A DNA stretch of 26,944 bases from SZUA-521 sp041738285 (GTDB lineage Bacteria > Pseudomonadota > Gammaproteobacteria > Pseudomonadales > Azotimanducaceae), in NCBI GenBank assembly GCA_041738285.1, contig JBGSQB010000163.1:1-26944 (forward strand). Direction: 5' to 3'. The first letter of the stretch is position 1; the number at the start of each line of letters is the position of its first letter. The position numbers and the translations under genes are program-made. The notes beneath the pieces were generated by a model. That model ran no database searches. It saw nothing but the letters and a program-made list of their open reading frames with translations, and was not told where the DNA came from. This document shows, in pieces, positions 10,834-19,568 of this stretch.

Positions 10834-13392
10834 GTGGTCATAGTGTCGAATGCGACGTCGTTTGGACGATCACTGCTCGCTGACTATCGGCCCGCTGGAT
10901 CTGCCTACGACGAGATGGTCACACCTGATGGTGTGCTGCGTCCGCACTGGCAGGCGTTCGTCGACGCGTTCGAAGCGATGACGGGCGATGTGCGTCAGAC
11001 CGCGGTAGAGACCGCGGCGCGGATGCTGCGCGAGAACAACGTGACTTACGTTGCGCCGGGCAGCGGTGCGGGTGCTCGACCGTGGCGACTCGACCTGCTG
11101 CCGCTCGTGATTGCACCCACAGAGTGGGCGGCGCTCGAAGCCGGTCTCATTCAACGCGCCGAACTGCTCAACAAAGTGGTCGCCGACCTGTACGGCCCGC
11201 AGCACCTGCTCAAGGTTGCAGGGTTTCCGCCCGGGCTCGTCTACGGCAGTCCCGAGTTCTTGGTGCCCTGTCACGGCATCGAGCCGCGTGACGGCACGTT
11301 TCTGCATCTGCTCGCCTTCGACCTCGGCCGCGCCCCGGATGGGCGTTGGGTCGTGCTCTCCAATCGCACTCAGGCGCCCGCGGGCGCTGGCTACGCGTTG
11401 GAGAACAGAATCATCACTTCGCGCAGCCTGCCCGATGTCTTCGCCGCAACGCATGTGCGGCGGCTGGCGAGTTTTTTCCGCGGCTTCGGCGATCACCTGC
11501 TCAGCCTCGGCAATCGGGATGAACATCTGGCGGTCGTGTTGTCGCCCGGCCCGGGTCGCGAGAGCTATTTCGAGCACGCCTTCCTCGGCCGCTATCTGGG
11601 CTATCCCGTGGTCGAAGGCGCGGATCTCACGGTGCGCGCAAGCCAGCTCTACCTCAAGACCCTAGAAGGTCTGCGCCCGGTCGATCTCGTGCTGCGTAGG
11701 ATCGATTCCGATGAGTGTGATGCGCTCGAGTTGAAGGTCGATAGCGAAATTGGCGTCGCGGGATTGGTGGAAGCAGCGCGCGCAGGCGAAGTCGTGATCG
11801 CCAATGCGCTCGGCAGTGGCGTCATCGAAAACGAAGCGATCATGGGATTTCTGCCCGGACTGTGTCGACAGATGCTTGGCCAGGAACTGCGCCTGCCGAA
11901 CCTCGACACGTGGTGGTGTGGTGATCCAGTGGCCTGGCAACACGTCCGTTCGAGAATCGACGAAGTCGTCGTGCGTAGAGCATTTGCCGCGCGCTCGCTC
12001 ATTTCGAGCGGCACCGGCGGATTTCTGCGTCCGGAATTCGAAGGGATGGACCGTGACGCGCTCATTGCCATGGTCGAGCGAACACCGCATCAATTCGTGG
12101 CTCAAAACCGCGCACACCTGTCGCACGCACCGTCCTGGAGTGGCGACGGCTCGGCGCGCGCGGAGCCGATCATGCTGCGCGTATTCATCGCGGCGACCAA
12201 GGACGGCTACCAAGTCATGCCGGGAGGTCTTGCGTTGTCGGCGCCACTCGAATCCGGATCGACGCGGGGAGATTTCGGCAAGGATGTATGGGTGCCCGGT
12301 GAGGGGTCGATCGATACGTTCAGCATGCTCAATCTGTCGCTCAACTCACCGAAGCTGCGACGCAGCGATCGCGACTTGCCGAGCCGCACGGGTGATGATC
12401 TGTTCTGGCTCGGTCGCTACCTCGAGCGCGCGGAAGGTGCAGTGCGCATGTTCCGCAGCCTGATGACGCGGCTCGCCGGCGAAGGCAGCGTCGTGAGTGA
12501 CGAAGTTGCGCTCGAACATCTCACGGCACTCCTCGTTTCCCAGGAGCGAATGAGTGCGCGCCGTGCGCGGCGTGCCGCGGCAGGGGGCGCGAAGGCCGTC
12601 GAGCAAGAACTGTCGAGTGTCCTGTTCGATCCCGACTCGCCGGATGGACTCGCATTGGTGCTGAGCAATTTGCGACGCACGGGTGAGGGCCTGCGCGAAC
12701 GGTTGTCGGCAGACACCTGGCGGATTCTCGAGCAGTTGACCGAGATGCCGCGGCGGCAGTGGCGCGCACGCAGCGTGGGTGATGCGATCCGTCAATTGAA
12801 CGCCATGACCGAACACCTGTCCGCGATCAACGGCCTGATTCAGGAGAACATGACGCGCGGCTACGGCTGGCGTTTGCTGGATCTCGGACGGCGGATCGAA
12901 CGCGCGCGCTATTACGCGCGTCTGGTGCGTGACATCGCGGTATCCGGTTCGGCTAACGATGGCGGAGTACTGCATCTACTCCTCGAGTTGGGCGATAGCG
13001 CGATGACGTATCGATCGCGATACAAGGCGACGCCGCAGCTGCCGGCCGTGCTCGATCTGCTGCTGGCCGACGAAAGCAATCCCCGTTCGCTCGCATTTCA
13101 GTTCGACGAGATCGCGGAGCATCTGAAGGACATGCCGCTCGAGCGTCGCGGCGGACCTGCGAGTAGTGCGCAGCGCGTCGTGATTGCCGTCAGGTCCGAG
13201 CTGCAACTTGCCGATGTGGAAAAGCTAGCGTCCGTGATGACTAAAATTGGCCGCCGCACACATCTGGCGCGTCTGCTCGATCGCGTGGAGGAGGGCGCGG
13301 ACGAGTTGTCCGAACTGATCACGCGCACCTATTTCAGTCACGCAGCTGAGCATCGGGTTTCCGGGTCCGGCACACTCGATGGTGGCACGTGA
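10834..13392 (+). CDS. Circularly permuted ATP-grasp ligase fused to alpha-E domain
   Basis: 852 aa. Residues about 1-505 are a circularly permuted ATP-grasp domain (formerly DUF404/DUF407), with DLLPLVI (87-93), a FPPGLVYGSPEF segment (131-142), GIEPRDGTFLHLLAFD (148-163) and a late PGGLAL (463-468). Residues about 516-830 are an alpha-helical alpha-E domain (DUF403), opened by SRTGDDLFWLGRYLERAE (517-534). In many genomes the two are separate neighbouring genes; here they are one polypeptide. The family is thought to be an ATP-dependent carboxylate-amine ligase, but no substrate is known. GTG at 10834 is one base after the previous stop; GTG 10843 is an alternative start. Confidence 0.9.
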   Translation: MVIVSNATSFGRSLLADYRPAGSAYDEMVTPDGVLRPHWQAFVDAFEAMTGDVRQTAVETAARMLRENNVTYVAPGSGAGARPWRLDLLPLVIAPTEWAALEAGLIQRAELLNKVVADLYGPQHLLKVAGFPPGLVYGSPEFLVPCHGIEPRDGTFLHLLAFDLGRAPDGRWVVLSNRTQAPAGAGYALENRIITSRSLPDVFAATHVRRLASFFRGFGDHLLSLGNRDEHLAVVLSPGPGRESYFEHAFLGRYLGYPVVEGADLTVRASQLYLKTLEGLRPVDLVLRRIDSDECDALELKVDSEIGVAGLVEAARAGEVVIANALGSGVIENEAIMGFLPGLCRQMLGQELRLPNLDTWWCGDPVAWQHVRSRIDEVVVRRAFAARSLISSGTGGFLRPEFEGMDRDALIAMVERTPHQFVAQNRAHLSHAPSWSGDGSARAEPIMLRVFIAATKDGYQVMPGGLALSAPLESGSTRGDFGKDVWVPGEGSIDTFSMLNLSLNSPKLRRSDRDLPSRTGDDLFWLGRYLERAEGAVRMFRSLMTRLAGEGSVVSDEVALEHLTALLVSQERMSARRARRAAAGGAKAVEQELSSVLFDPDSPDGLALVLSNLRRTGEGLRERLSADTWRILEQLTEMPRRQWRARSVGDAIRQLNAMTEHLSAINGLIQENMTRGYGWRLLDLGRRIERARYYARLVRDIAVSGSANDGGVLHLLLELGDSAMTYRSRYKATPQLPAVLDLLLADESNPRSLAFQFDEIAEHLKDMPLERRGGPASSAQRVVIAVRSELQLADVEKLASVMTKIGRRTHLARLLDRVEEGADELSELITRTYFSHAAEHRVSGSGTLDGGT

Positions 13393-14267
13393 TCTACGAC
13401 GTCAACCACATTACGACGTTCGAATACGAGCGGCGTGTGAGTGTCTCGCACCAGCTGCTGCGGTTGACGCCCAGATCGCACCCACGTCAGCGCGTCAAGA
13501 GTGCGAGAATTCTGGTGGAGCCCGCTGCGGCAGTCAGGACGTCCCGTAAGGACTACTTCGCCAACGAGGTGACATATCTGACGGTGCAGGAGCCCCACTC
13601 GCGGCTGAAGATACATGCCAACTCCCGCATCGAGGTGGACCGGGGCGACGATGCGTACCTCGACTTGAGTCAAAATTGGGAGGACGTTGCGGCCCAGTTG
13701 CGGGCGCCGCGAACGCTAGAAGGCATCGACGCAAGCCAGTTCTGTTTCGCGTCACCCTACATCGACTTCGACGAGGCGGTGCTGGCGTACGCGCGGCAGA
13801 CGCTTGTGCCGGGCATGGCGTTACTGCCTGCCGTGATGGAACTGACGGCGCGCGTGTTCACCGAGTTCAAGTACGAAGGCGGTGTGACCGATGTGTGGAC
13901 ACCCGTTTCGGAAGTACTGGAAAACCGCAAAGGCGTATGTCAGGACTTCGCCCACCTGCAGATTGCTTGTCTACGTAGCGTTGGCCTCGCGGCGCGATAT
14001 GTCAGCGGTTATCTGCTCACCAGGCCACCTGAAGGGCAGGAACGTCTCATCGGTGCGGACGCATCGCACGCATGGTTGTCGGTGTACTGTCCCGGGCTCG
14101 GGTGGGTGGATGTCGATCCAACGAACAACCTGAGGCCCCGCGACGAACACATTGCCCTTGCATGGGGTCGCGACTACGGCGATGTCAGCCCGACCACTGG
14201 TGTGATCGTGGGCGGCGGGAAGCACCGCGTCAGCGTGAGCGTGGATGTTGCACCGGTAGATCAGTAG
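13389..14267 (+). CDS. Transglutaminase-like cysteine protease family protein
   Basis: 292 aa, cytoplasmic by lack of a signal. An N-terminal beta domain (bacterial transglutaminase-like N-terminal region) starts MIYDVNHITTFEYERRVSVS. The catalytic core has Cys184 (KGVCQDFAH), His227 (ASHAWLSVY) and Asp243 (DVDPTNN). Such proteins are more often peptidases or amidohydrolases than cross-linkers. The GTG start overlaps the previous stop by 4 bases (GTGA), so it ends the operon and probably acts on the same product as the two ligases. A repeat unit begins 8 bases after its stop. Confidence 0.9.
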   Translation: MIYDVNHITTFEYERRVSVSHQLLRLTPRSHPRQRVKSARILVEPAAAVRTSRKDYFANEVTYLTVQEPHSRLKIHANSRIEVDRGDDAYLDLSQNWEDVAAQLRAPRTLEGIDASQFCFASPYIDFDEAVLAYARQTLVPGMALLPAVMELTARVFTEFKYEGGVTDVWTPVSEVLENRKGVCQDFAHLQIACLRSVGLAARYVSGYLLTRPPEGQERLIGADASHAWLSVYCPGLGWVDVDPTNNLRPRDEHIALAWGRDYGDVSPTTGVIVGGGKHRVSVSVDVAPVDQ

Positions 14268-14275
14268 GGGGCAGT

Positions 14276-14406
14276 GGGGACGGTAACTTGTTCAGGTTCT
14301 GGCGGCCAAAGAGCTGGGACAGTTTACTTGTTCAGGTTCGCCCATCGTGGCGGTGTACCACATTCGATATAGCCAGTGGCGAACCTGAACAAGTGAAACT
14401 GTCCCA
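14276..14406. repeat. Repeat unit with a 28-bp inverted repeat and a partial direct copy
   Basis: Arms 14315-14342 and 14378-14406 are inverted copies of a unit containing TTGTTCAGGTTCG, differing only by one inserted base, around a 35-base loop. A third, partial copy in direct orientation lies at 14276-14304 (ACTTGTTCAGGTTC conserved). The unit begins with GGGACAGT, a pattern common in REP/RAYT-type or MITE-like intergenic repeats. It separates two convergent genes, and the folded RNA could act as a boundary in either direction. No transposase is nearby. Confidence 0.75.
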
Positions 14407-14415
14407 ATGCGTAGG

Positions 14416-15609
14416 TTACTTCGCCGCGATACGATACACCTCGCGCTTGAAGTCGTGACTGAATGGATGCCAGAAGCCCGGCAGACGCTGGGTGAAGATG
14501 AGACCGGACAGCCCGCTCCTGGGTGACATCCACGAGTGTGTCCCTGCGAGACCACCCCAATGGTATTCGCCGATCGCCGATTCCGGTTCGCCGGCAGCTG
14601 GTGCGGTCTTGATCGCGAAGCCATGGCCAAACACCGTGTCCGGCATGCGCCAGTTCGGCAACACCACACCCAGATCCCCTGGCAGTGCATTGGTGCGCAT
14701 GAGCCCGACCGTCTTCGATTTGAGAATCTGCTTACCATCCAAGCTGCCATCGTTGACGATCATCCGCACGAAGCGCGTGTAGTCGCTGATGGTCGATACG
14801 AGGCCACCGCCACCGGATTGCAGCGCTCTGGCGTTGAGGTAGTTGCCGACCACGGTGTCCGGCGCGAGATTGAGGCCGGGCTTCATCGGGTCCATCGGGT
14901 CGACGGGGACGTAGTTGGCCGCAAAGCGTTCGACCTGATCGGGACGTACCTGGAAACCGGTGTCGTTCATGCCGAGCGGCTTGAAGATCGCGCGATCCAG
15001 ATAGTCGCCGAAGGAACTGCCGGACCACACCTCGACGAGTCGTGCCAGCAGGTCGGTACTTACGCTGTACTGCCAGCGCGCGCCAGCTGGGTTCGCGAGC
15101 GGCAGTGTCGCTACGCGCTCCGCCAGCTGTGCGAGTGTCGCGTCGGGCGACAGTACGCCAGCGGCAGTGTACTTCTGGTCAACCACCGACTCGAGGAAGA
15201 TGCCGTACGAAAATCCTCCGTTGTGACAAAACAGTTCGCGCACGGTGGGCGAGCGCGGCGCAGATATCACGTCATCGGGGCTCTTGGCGCCGGGCTTGAG
15301 CACGGTCAGATCGGCGAACTGCGGCAGGTATTCGGCGATGGAATCGTCGAGCTGGTACTTGCCCTGCTCGAGGAGCGTGAGCGCGGCCGCAGACGTCACC
15401 GGCTTCGTGTTCGAGTAGATGCGTAGCACGCTATCCGTTGCCATCGGCAGCCCTGCCTCACGGTCGCGAAGCCCCCAGGCTTTGACGTCGATGACGTCAG
15501 TGCCGTCGAGCACCACCGCCACCGCACCCGTCAGCAGGTCGCGATCGACGTAGGTCTGCACGAGATCGTGCATGGGGGTGAAATCGAAGGGCGTGCGAGC
15601 AGGTTGCAT
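14416..15609 (-). CDS. Serine beta-lactamase-like hydrolase (class C/EstB type)
   Basis: 397 aa, PF00144 fold. The nucleophile motif is Ser66-N-T-Lys69, the second motif is Tyr181-S-V (variant of YxN), and the third is HWGGLAGT (350-357), where His replaces the Lys of KTG as in esterase/peptidase members. GGGGLVST (267-274) is another family block. There is no signal peptide, so a cytoplasmic esterase or peptidase is more likely than an antibiotic-destroying lactamase. The ATG start at 15609 has GAGG about 6 bases upstream. It is divergent from the SDR gene and convergent with the transglutaminase gene; the reaction it performs cannot be told from sequence. Confidence 0.9.
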   Translation of the reverse strand: MQPARTPFDFTPMHDLVQTYVDRDLLTGAVAVVLDGTDVIDVKAWGLRDREAGLPMATDSVLRIYSNTKPVTSAAALTLLEQGKYQLDDSIAEYLPQFADLTVLKPGAKSPDDVISAPRSPTVRELFCHNGGFSYGIFLESVVDQKYTAAGVLSPDATLAQLAERVATLPLANPAGARWQYSVSTDLLARLVEVWSGSSFGDYLDRAIFKPLGMNDTGFQVRPDQVERFAANYVPVDPMDPMKPGLNLAPDTVVGNYLNARALQSGGGGLVSTISDYTRFVRMIVNDGSLDGKQILKSKTVGLMRTNALPGDLGVVLPNWRMPDTVFGHGFAIKTAPAAGEPESAIGEYHWGGLAGTHSWMSPRSGLSGLIFTQRLPGFWHPFSHDFKREVYRIAAK

Positions 15610-15701
15610 TGCGTACCTCGTTGTCTGTCTGTGCGAATCAGTGCTTTGACAATTCCGGCTGCTCGCAGCACCCTCGGCGGCGGTCAGCAGTGGAGCACCT
15701 T

Positions 15702-16589
15702 ATGGTCGCATCATTCGGTAAGTCGAGCACAGCTTCGAGCGTCGTGGCGGATGTGGATTTGTCGGGGCGCACGGCATTCGTAACGGGGGTCAACTCGGGG
15801 ATCGGACTCGAAACGATGCGAGTGCTCGCGAGCAAGGGCGCGCATGTGATCGGCACCGCTCGTACCCTCGACAAGGCGCAGCGAGCGACCCGTGACGTCG
15901 ACGGCAGCGTGCAAGGGCTCGCCTGCGAACTGGAAGACCTGGAGTCGATTGGCAATTGCGCACGTGCGGTTGAGGCTACGGGGCGGTCGCTCGATATCGT
16001 GGTTGCCAACGCCGGCATCATGGCGCTGCCCCAGCGGGAACTGGTGCGCGGCGTGGAAAAGCAGTTCGCGACCAACCACCTGGGGCATTTTCTGCTGATC
16101 AATCTGCTCAAGTCACAGATTGAAGCCGCTGCCGACGCGCGCGTGGTGATCGTCAGCAGCGAAGCGCACCGGCAGGCGCCTTCCGCAGGGATCGAATTCG
16201 ACGACCTTGGTGCGCAGCGCAAGTACTCCGCGTGGCGGGCCTACGGACAATCCAAACTCGCCAATATCCTGTTCGCCAGCGCGCTCGCGCAGCGACTCGA
16301 AAACGGTGCCACCGCGAACTCGCTTCATCCGGGTGTCATCCGCACGAACCTCGGTCGGCACATGAATCCGGTCCTGGGCTTTGGACTGGGACTCTTGATG
16401 CGGCGCATGTCGAAGTCGGTTGAGCAGGGCGCTGCCACCAGTTGTCTTGTTGCCGTGCGACCGGAATTGGCGGGGGTTACTGGACAGTACTTCTCCGACT
16501 GCGCGGTGGCGACGCCGAGTCGCGCCGCGCGAGACGAGCAACTCGCCGCGCGGCTGTGGGATGTATCCGTGGCACTTACGTCAGCCTGA
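15702..16589 (+). CDS. Short-chain dehydrogenase/reductase (retinol dehydrogenase-like)
   Basis: 295 aa NAD(P)-dependent oxidoreductase. It has the cofactor motif TGVNSGIG (28-35), NAG (103-105), Asn125 in TNHLGHF, catalytic Ser152/153, and Tyr181-GQS-Lys185. The pattern TNHLGHF and SLHPGVIRTNL resembles retinol dehydrogenase/WWOX-type SDRs, a group with broad substrates. The frame stays open back to 15609, but ATG 15702 with GGAG 6 bases before it fits the family start; the upstream codons look non-coding. The stop lies 7 bases from the end of the convergent SMP-30 gene. Confidence 0.9.
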   Translation: MVASFGKSSTASSVVADVDLSGRTAFVTGVNSGIGLETMRVLASKGAHVIGTARTLDKAQRATRDVDGSVQGLACELEDLESIGNCARAVEATGRSLDIVVANAGIMALPQRELVRGVEKQFATNHLGHFLLINLLKSQIEAAADARVVIVSSEAHRQAPSAGIEFDDLGAQRKYSAWRAYGQSKLANILFASALAQRLENGATANSLHPGVIRTNLGRHMNPVLGFGLGLLMRRMSKSVEQGAATSCLVAVRPELAGVTGQYFSDCAVATPSRAARDEQLAARLWDVSVALTSA

Positions 16590-16596
16590 AACGGTG

Positions 16597-17622
16597 CTAA
16601 ACCCACGCCTGATGGCCCTGCACTTCGACGTACACCGCATACAGCGATTGGCTTGCGGTCATGAACAGGCGGTTGCGCTTCGCACCGCCGAAGCACAGGT
16701 TGGCGCAGACCTCGGGCAGCGCGATGCGGCCGATGAGATCGCCATCAGAGGCGAGCACGTGCACGCCATCGTAACCGTCACCGTGCCAGCCAGCGCTCGT
16801 CCATACGTTGCCGTCGACATCCACCCGTAGCCCGTCGGCGAACCCGTTACCCATGTCGTGGAACACGCGGCCAGCGCCGAGCCGCGTGTCACTCATCACG
16901 TCGAACATCCAGATCTGGTGCGGGATGGATGGATCGTGAGACGCACCGGTGTCCGCAACGTACAGGCGTTTGAAGTCGGGCGAGAAGGCAATGCCGTTCG
17001 GCCGTCCGAGCCGCGTTGTCATCGGCTGCGCACGCGAAGTCGCGGGATCGAGGCGATACACTGCGTGCGGCAGTTGTGTCTGTTCCGGAACACCTTCATA
17101 CAGACCCACGCTGCCGTAGCCAGGATCGGTGAACCAGATCGACCCGTCGGGATGCAGCACCGCATCGTTCGGTCCGTTGAGCGGCACACCGTCTACGGCA
17201 TCGCACAACACGGTCACCGCACCGTCGTACCCGGTGCGGGTCAGGCGCCGACGTTCGCAGGTGATCAAACGCCCCAGGAGGTCTCTGGTGTTGCCGTTGG
17301 CATTGTTGGCCGGCGCGCGGAACACGCTGACCGCGCCCGTCGTTTCGTCCCAGCGCAGCATGCGATCGTTGGGGATATCGCTCCAGAGAAGATAGCGTCC
17401 GTCGCCAAACCAGACCGGGCCTTCGGCCCATCGACAACCCGTATAGAGACGCTCCACGGCAGCAGCGCCCACGCGATAGCGTGCGAAGCGCGGATCGAGG
17501 ACTTCGACGCGTGGATCGGGGTAGCGCACGGGATCGGTGAGCTGCGATGCACGCGCCGTGGCCCCGAGCGCGACGCCCAATCCGACGGTCCCAGCGCCAC
17601 CGAGTAGGTCTCTGCGATTCAT
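16597..17622 (-). CDS. SMP-30/gluconolactonase family protein with Tat signal
   Basis: 341 aa six-bladed propeller lactonase. The N-terminus MNRRDLLGGAGTVGLGVALG is a twin-arginine signal with cleavage near ATARA, so the enzyme is predicted to be exported folded to the periplasm. Metal ligands expected from the family are present: Glu67 (AEGPVW), Asn152 (GPNDA), Asn209 (RPNGIAFS) and Asp263 (FADGLRVD). Members hydrolyse sugar lactones or other esters; the substrate is not evident. AGGAG lies before the ATG. It is 27 bases downstream of the aminotransferase gene on the same strand and is probably co-transcribed. Confidence 0.9.
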   Translation of the reverse strand: MNRRDLLGGAGTVGLGVALGATARASQLTDPVRYPDPRVEVLDPRFARYRVGAAAVERLYTGCRWAEGPVWFGDGRYLLWSDIPNDRMLRWDETTGAVSVFRAPANNANGNTRDLLGRLITCERRRLTRTGYDGAVTVLCDAVDGVPLNGPNDAVLHPDGSIWFTDPGYGSVGLYEGVPEQTQLPHAVYRLDPATSRAQPMTTRLGRPNGIAFSPDFKRLYVADTGASHDPSIPHQIWMFDVMSDTRLGAGRVFHDMGNGFADGLRVDVDGNVWTSAGWHGDGYDGVHVLASDGDLIGRIALPEVCANLCFGGAKRNRLFMTASQSLYAVYVEVQGHQAWV

Positions 17623-17649
17623 GCGATGCTCCTGAAAAAAGTGCGTTGT

Positions 17650-18801
17650 TTATCGAAACAGCGACGCGGGCTTCGCCCGTTCGTTCGAGGTGCGCGCCTG
17701 CCGAATGCACTGCGCCAGTACCGGAATTCCTTCGCGAATCGCTGCGTCGGGCACATGCCCGAACGCGAGCCGCAGGAACGGTGCATCTTCATTGGCGACC
17801 TGGAACGCGCGACCACGGGCGTATTTGAAACCGCGCGCGTCGGCGAGCGCCTGCAGTTTGTCGGGATCGACGTCGTCTGGAAATCGCAGCCACAGGAACA
17901 AACCGCCGGCAGGCTCGGACCAGCAGCACAGATCGGCAAGGTGAGTGCCGAGCATGTCGAGCAGCAGATCCCGCTTTCCCCCGAGTACCGCATTCTGCTG
18001 CGCGCAGTGCTGCCACAGACCCTCGCCGAGGTACTCGGCAACGATGGACGCGGCGAGGGTGTTGCTGCCCGCGTCATGGCGCCGATTCAGTACGCGGCGA
18101 AACAAAGCAGGCGGCGCGCTGAAATAGCCGAGACGCACGCCCGGCGCAAAGATCTTCGACAGCGAGCAGAGATAGATCTGATTCTCGTAGTCATCGAGTG
18201 CATAGAAGGCGGGCGGCTTGTCGCCCGTGTAATGCACATCGCCGTAGCAGTTGTCCTCGACGAGGATGACGTTGAAGCGCTTGGCCAGCGCGAGGATCGC
18301 CTCACGGCGCGCCCGCGGCATCATGGTGCCGGTGGGGTTCTGATACGTCGCTTCCGTATAGATGAAGCGCGGCGGCGTGCCGCGAATCTGAAGATCCATC
18401 AGTGTCTGTTCGAGGGCGTCTGCGCTCATGCCATGTTGATCGATCGGCAGTCCCACCATCCGAATGCCGAGATCGCGGTAGGTCGAGATGGTGCCGGGGT
18501 AAGTGAACTCCTCGGTGATGACAATGTCCTTGCCATCGCGCTCGATCAACGCATCGGCAACGAGCGTGACCGCCTGCATGGAGCCATTGGTGAGCGCGAT
18601 GCGGTCTGGAGTCACCGCCACGCCTTCGCGATCGGACTCTCGTTGCGCCATCAGACGCCGCAGACCCTCGTGGCCGAGCTCGCCCGGATAGGCCGTGAGT
18701 AGGGCGTAGTCACGCTCGATGGCGCGGTGGGCGGCGCGCTGAAATGCGGCGGTCGGAAACGTTTCGGGGTTCGTGCGACCGACCGCGAAGTCGTAGATCA
18801 T
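17650..18801 (-). CDS. PLP-dependent aminotransferase-like protein (class I/II, MocR-type catalytic domain)
   Basis: 383 aa fold-type I PLP enzyme. Cofactor residues include TNGSMQA (71-77, phosphate/pyridoxal contact), NPTG (155-158), Asp183 in VEDNCYGD, and the Schiff-base Lys216 in SLSKIFAPG. The sequence resembles the aminotransferase half of MocR/PdxR regulators and 2-aminoadipate aminotransferase (LysN-like), but there is no N-terminal GntR helix-turn-helix, so it should be an enzyme rather than a regulator. The frame extends to 18927, but ATG 18801 follows GGAGG closely and starts at MIYDFAVGRTNPETFP, the natural domain edge. It is divergent from the GST gene, 39 bases away. Confidence 0.88.
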   Translation of the reverse strand: MIYDFAVGRTNPETFPTAAFQRAAHRAIERDYALLTAYPGELGHEGLRRLMAQRESDREGVAVTPDRIALTNGSMQAVTLVADALIERDGKDIVITEEFTYPGTISTYRDLGIRMVGLPIDQHGMSADALEQTLMDLQIRGTPPRFIYTEATYQNPTGTMMPRARREAILALAKRFNVILVEDNCYGDVHYTGDKPPAFYALDDYENQIYLCSLSKIFAPGVRLGYFSAPPALFRRVLNRRHDAGSNTLAASIVAEYLGEGLWQHCAQQNAVLGGKRDLLLDMLGTHLADLCCWSEPAGGLFLWLRFPDDVDPDKLQALADARGFKYARGRAFQVANEDAPFLRLAFGHVPDAAIREGIPVLAQCIRQARTSNERAKPASLFR

Positions 18802-18840
18802 GGTTCCTCCCGATGGACAGCGACTGGGGCAGCATATTCC

Positions 18841-19461
18841 ATGATCGATCTCTATACCTGGCCTACACCGAACGGCCGCAAGATCTCGATCGCGCTGGAA
18901 GAACTTGGGCTGCCCTATACCGCGCATGCCATCGACATCGGTAAGGGCGCGCAGTTCGCGCCCGAATACACTGCAATGAACCCGAACAGCAAGATCCCGG
19001 CGATCGTCGATCGCGACACCGGTCGAACGTTGATCGAGTCAGGGGCGATCCTGCTGTACCTCACGGACAAGACCGGACGGCTGACGGGAGCGGATCCCTG
19101 GGTGACACTCCAGTGGTTGATGCTGCAGATGTCGGGCATTGGGCCCACGCTCGGGCAGACCCACCACTTCCTCCATTTCAATCCCGGCAAGGCGCCGTAT
19201 GCCGAAATGCGCTTCAGGGAAGAGGCGCGGCGACTGTACGGCGTGCTCGATCGACGCCTGCGCGAGCATGAATTTCTGGCGGAGACTTACTCGATCGCAG
19301 ACATCGCCACCTGGCCGTGGATCGCCCGATTCGAGTGGCAGCAAATGGACCTGAATGCGTTTCCGAATCTCCTGCGCTGGTACCTCGCCATTGCGGATCG
19401 ACCTGCGGTGCAACGTGGGTACGATGTTCCCGCAAGAGTCAGCGTCATACCCAGACCCTAG
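18841..19461 (+). CDS. yfcG: Glutathione S-transferase, YfcG/nu-class-like disulfide-bond oxidoreductase
   Basis: 206 aa. The N-terminus MIDLYTWPTPNGRKI matches E. coli YfcG closely, including Thr9 and Asn11, which in YfcG contact glutathione in place of the usual Tyr/Ser/Cys. KIPAIVD (51-57) and ESG (66-68) bind glutathione. The helical C-terminal domain has LGQTHHFLHF and YSIADIATWPW, as in YfcG. Known relatives reduce disulfides using two bound glutathiones. ATG 18841 aligns with the YfcG start, although the frame is open from 18727. Upstream is a short divergent gap. Confidence 0.92.
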   Translation: MIDLYTWPTPNGRKISIALEELGLPYTAHAIDIGKGAQFAPEYTAMNPNSKIPAIVDRDTGRTLIESGAILLYLTDKTGRLTGADPWVTLQWLMLQMSGIGPTLGQTHHFLHFNPGKAPYAEMRFREEARRLYGVLDRRLREHEFLAETYSIADIATWPWIARFEWQQMDLNAFPNLLRWYLAIADRPAVQRGYDVPARVSVIPRP

Positions 19462-19556
19462 GAAACGCTTGGGCGTGCAACGCGACTCGCGAAACTCGCC
19501 CAGGGCTTCCGTCGTCAAGGTTGTCGGCGCAATCGCGACGTAGCGCCGCAACGCGC

Positions 19557-19562
19557 TAAACT
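19557..19562 (+). promoter_or_regulatory. Possible -10 box for a leaderless activator mRNA
   Basis: TAAACT lies 6 bases before the ATG at 19569, and no Shine-Dalgarno sequence precedes that ATG. If this is the -10 element, transcription would start at or next to the initiation codon. No good -35 is visible. Confidence 0.28.
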
Positions 19563-19568
19563 CGACCC

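Noticed and set aside
14536..15426. 296-codon plus-strand frame opposite the beta-lactamase-like gene
   Set aside because: No family features; the minus-strand protein has all three catalytic motifs of its family.
15646..15651. Perfect TTGACA between the beta-lactamase-like and SDR genes
   Set aside because: No acceptable -10 hexamer 16-18 bp downstream.
17626..18702. 358-codon plus-strand frame opposite the aminotransferase gene
   Set aside because: A mirror frame of GC-rich coding DNA; the minus strand carries the PLP-binding Lys and NPTG motifs.
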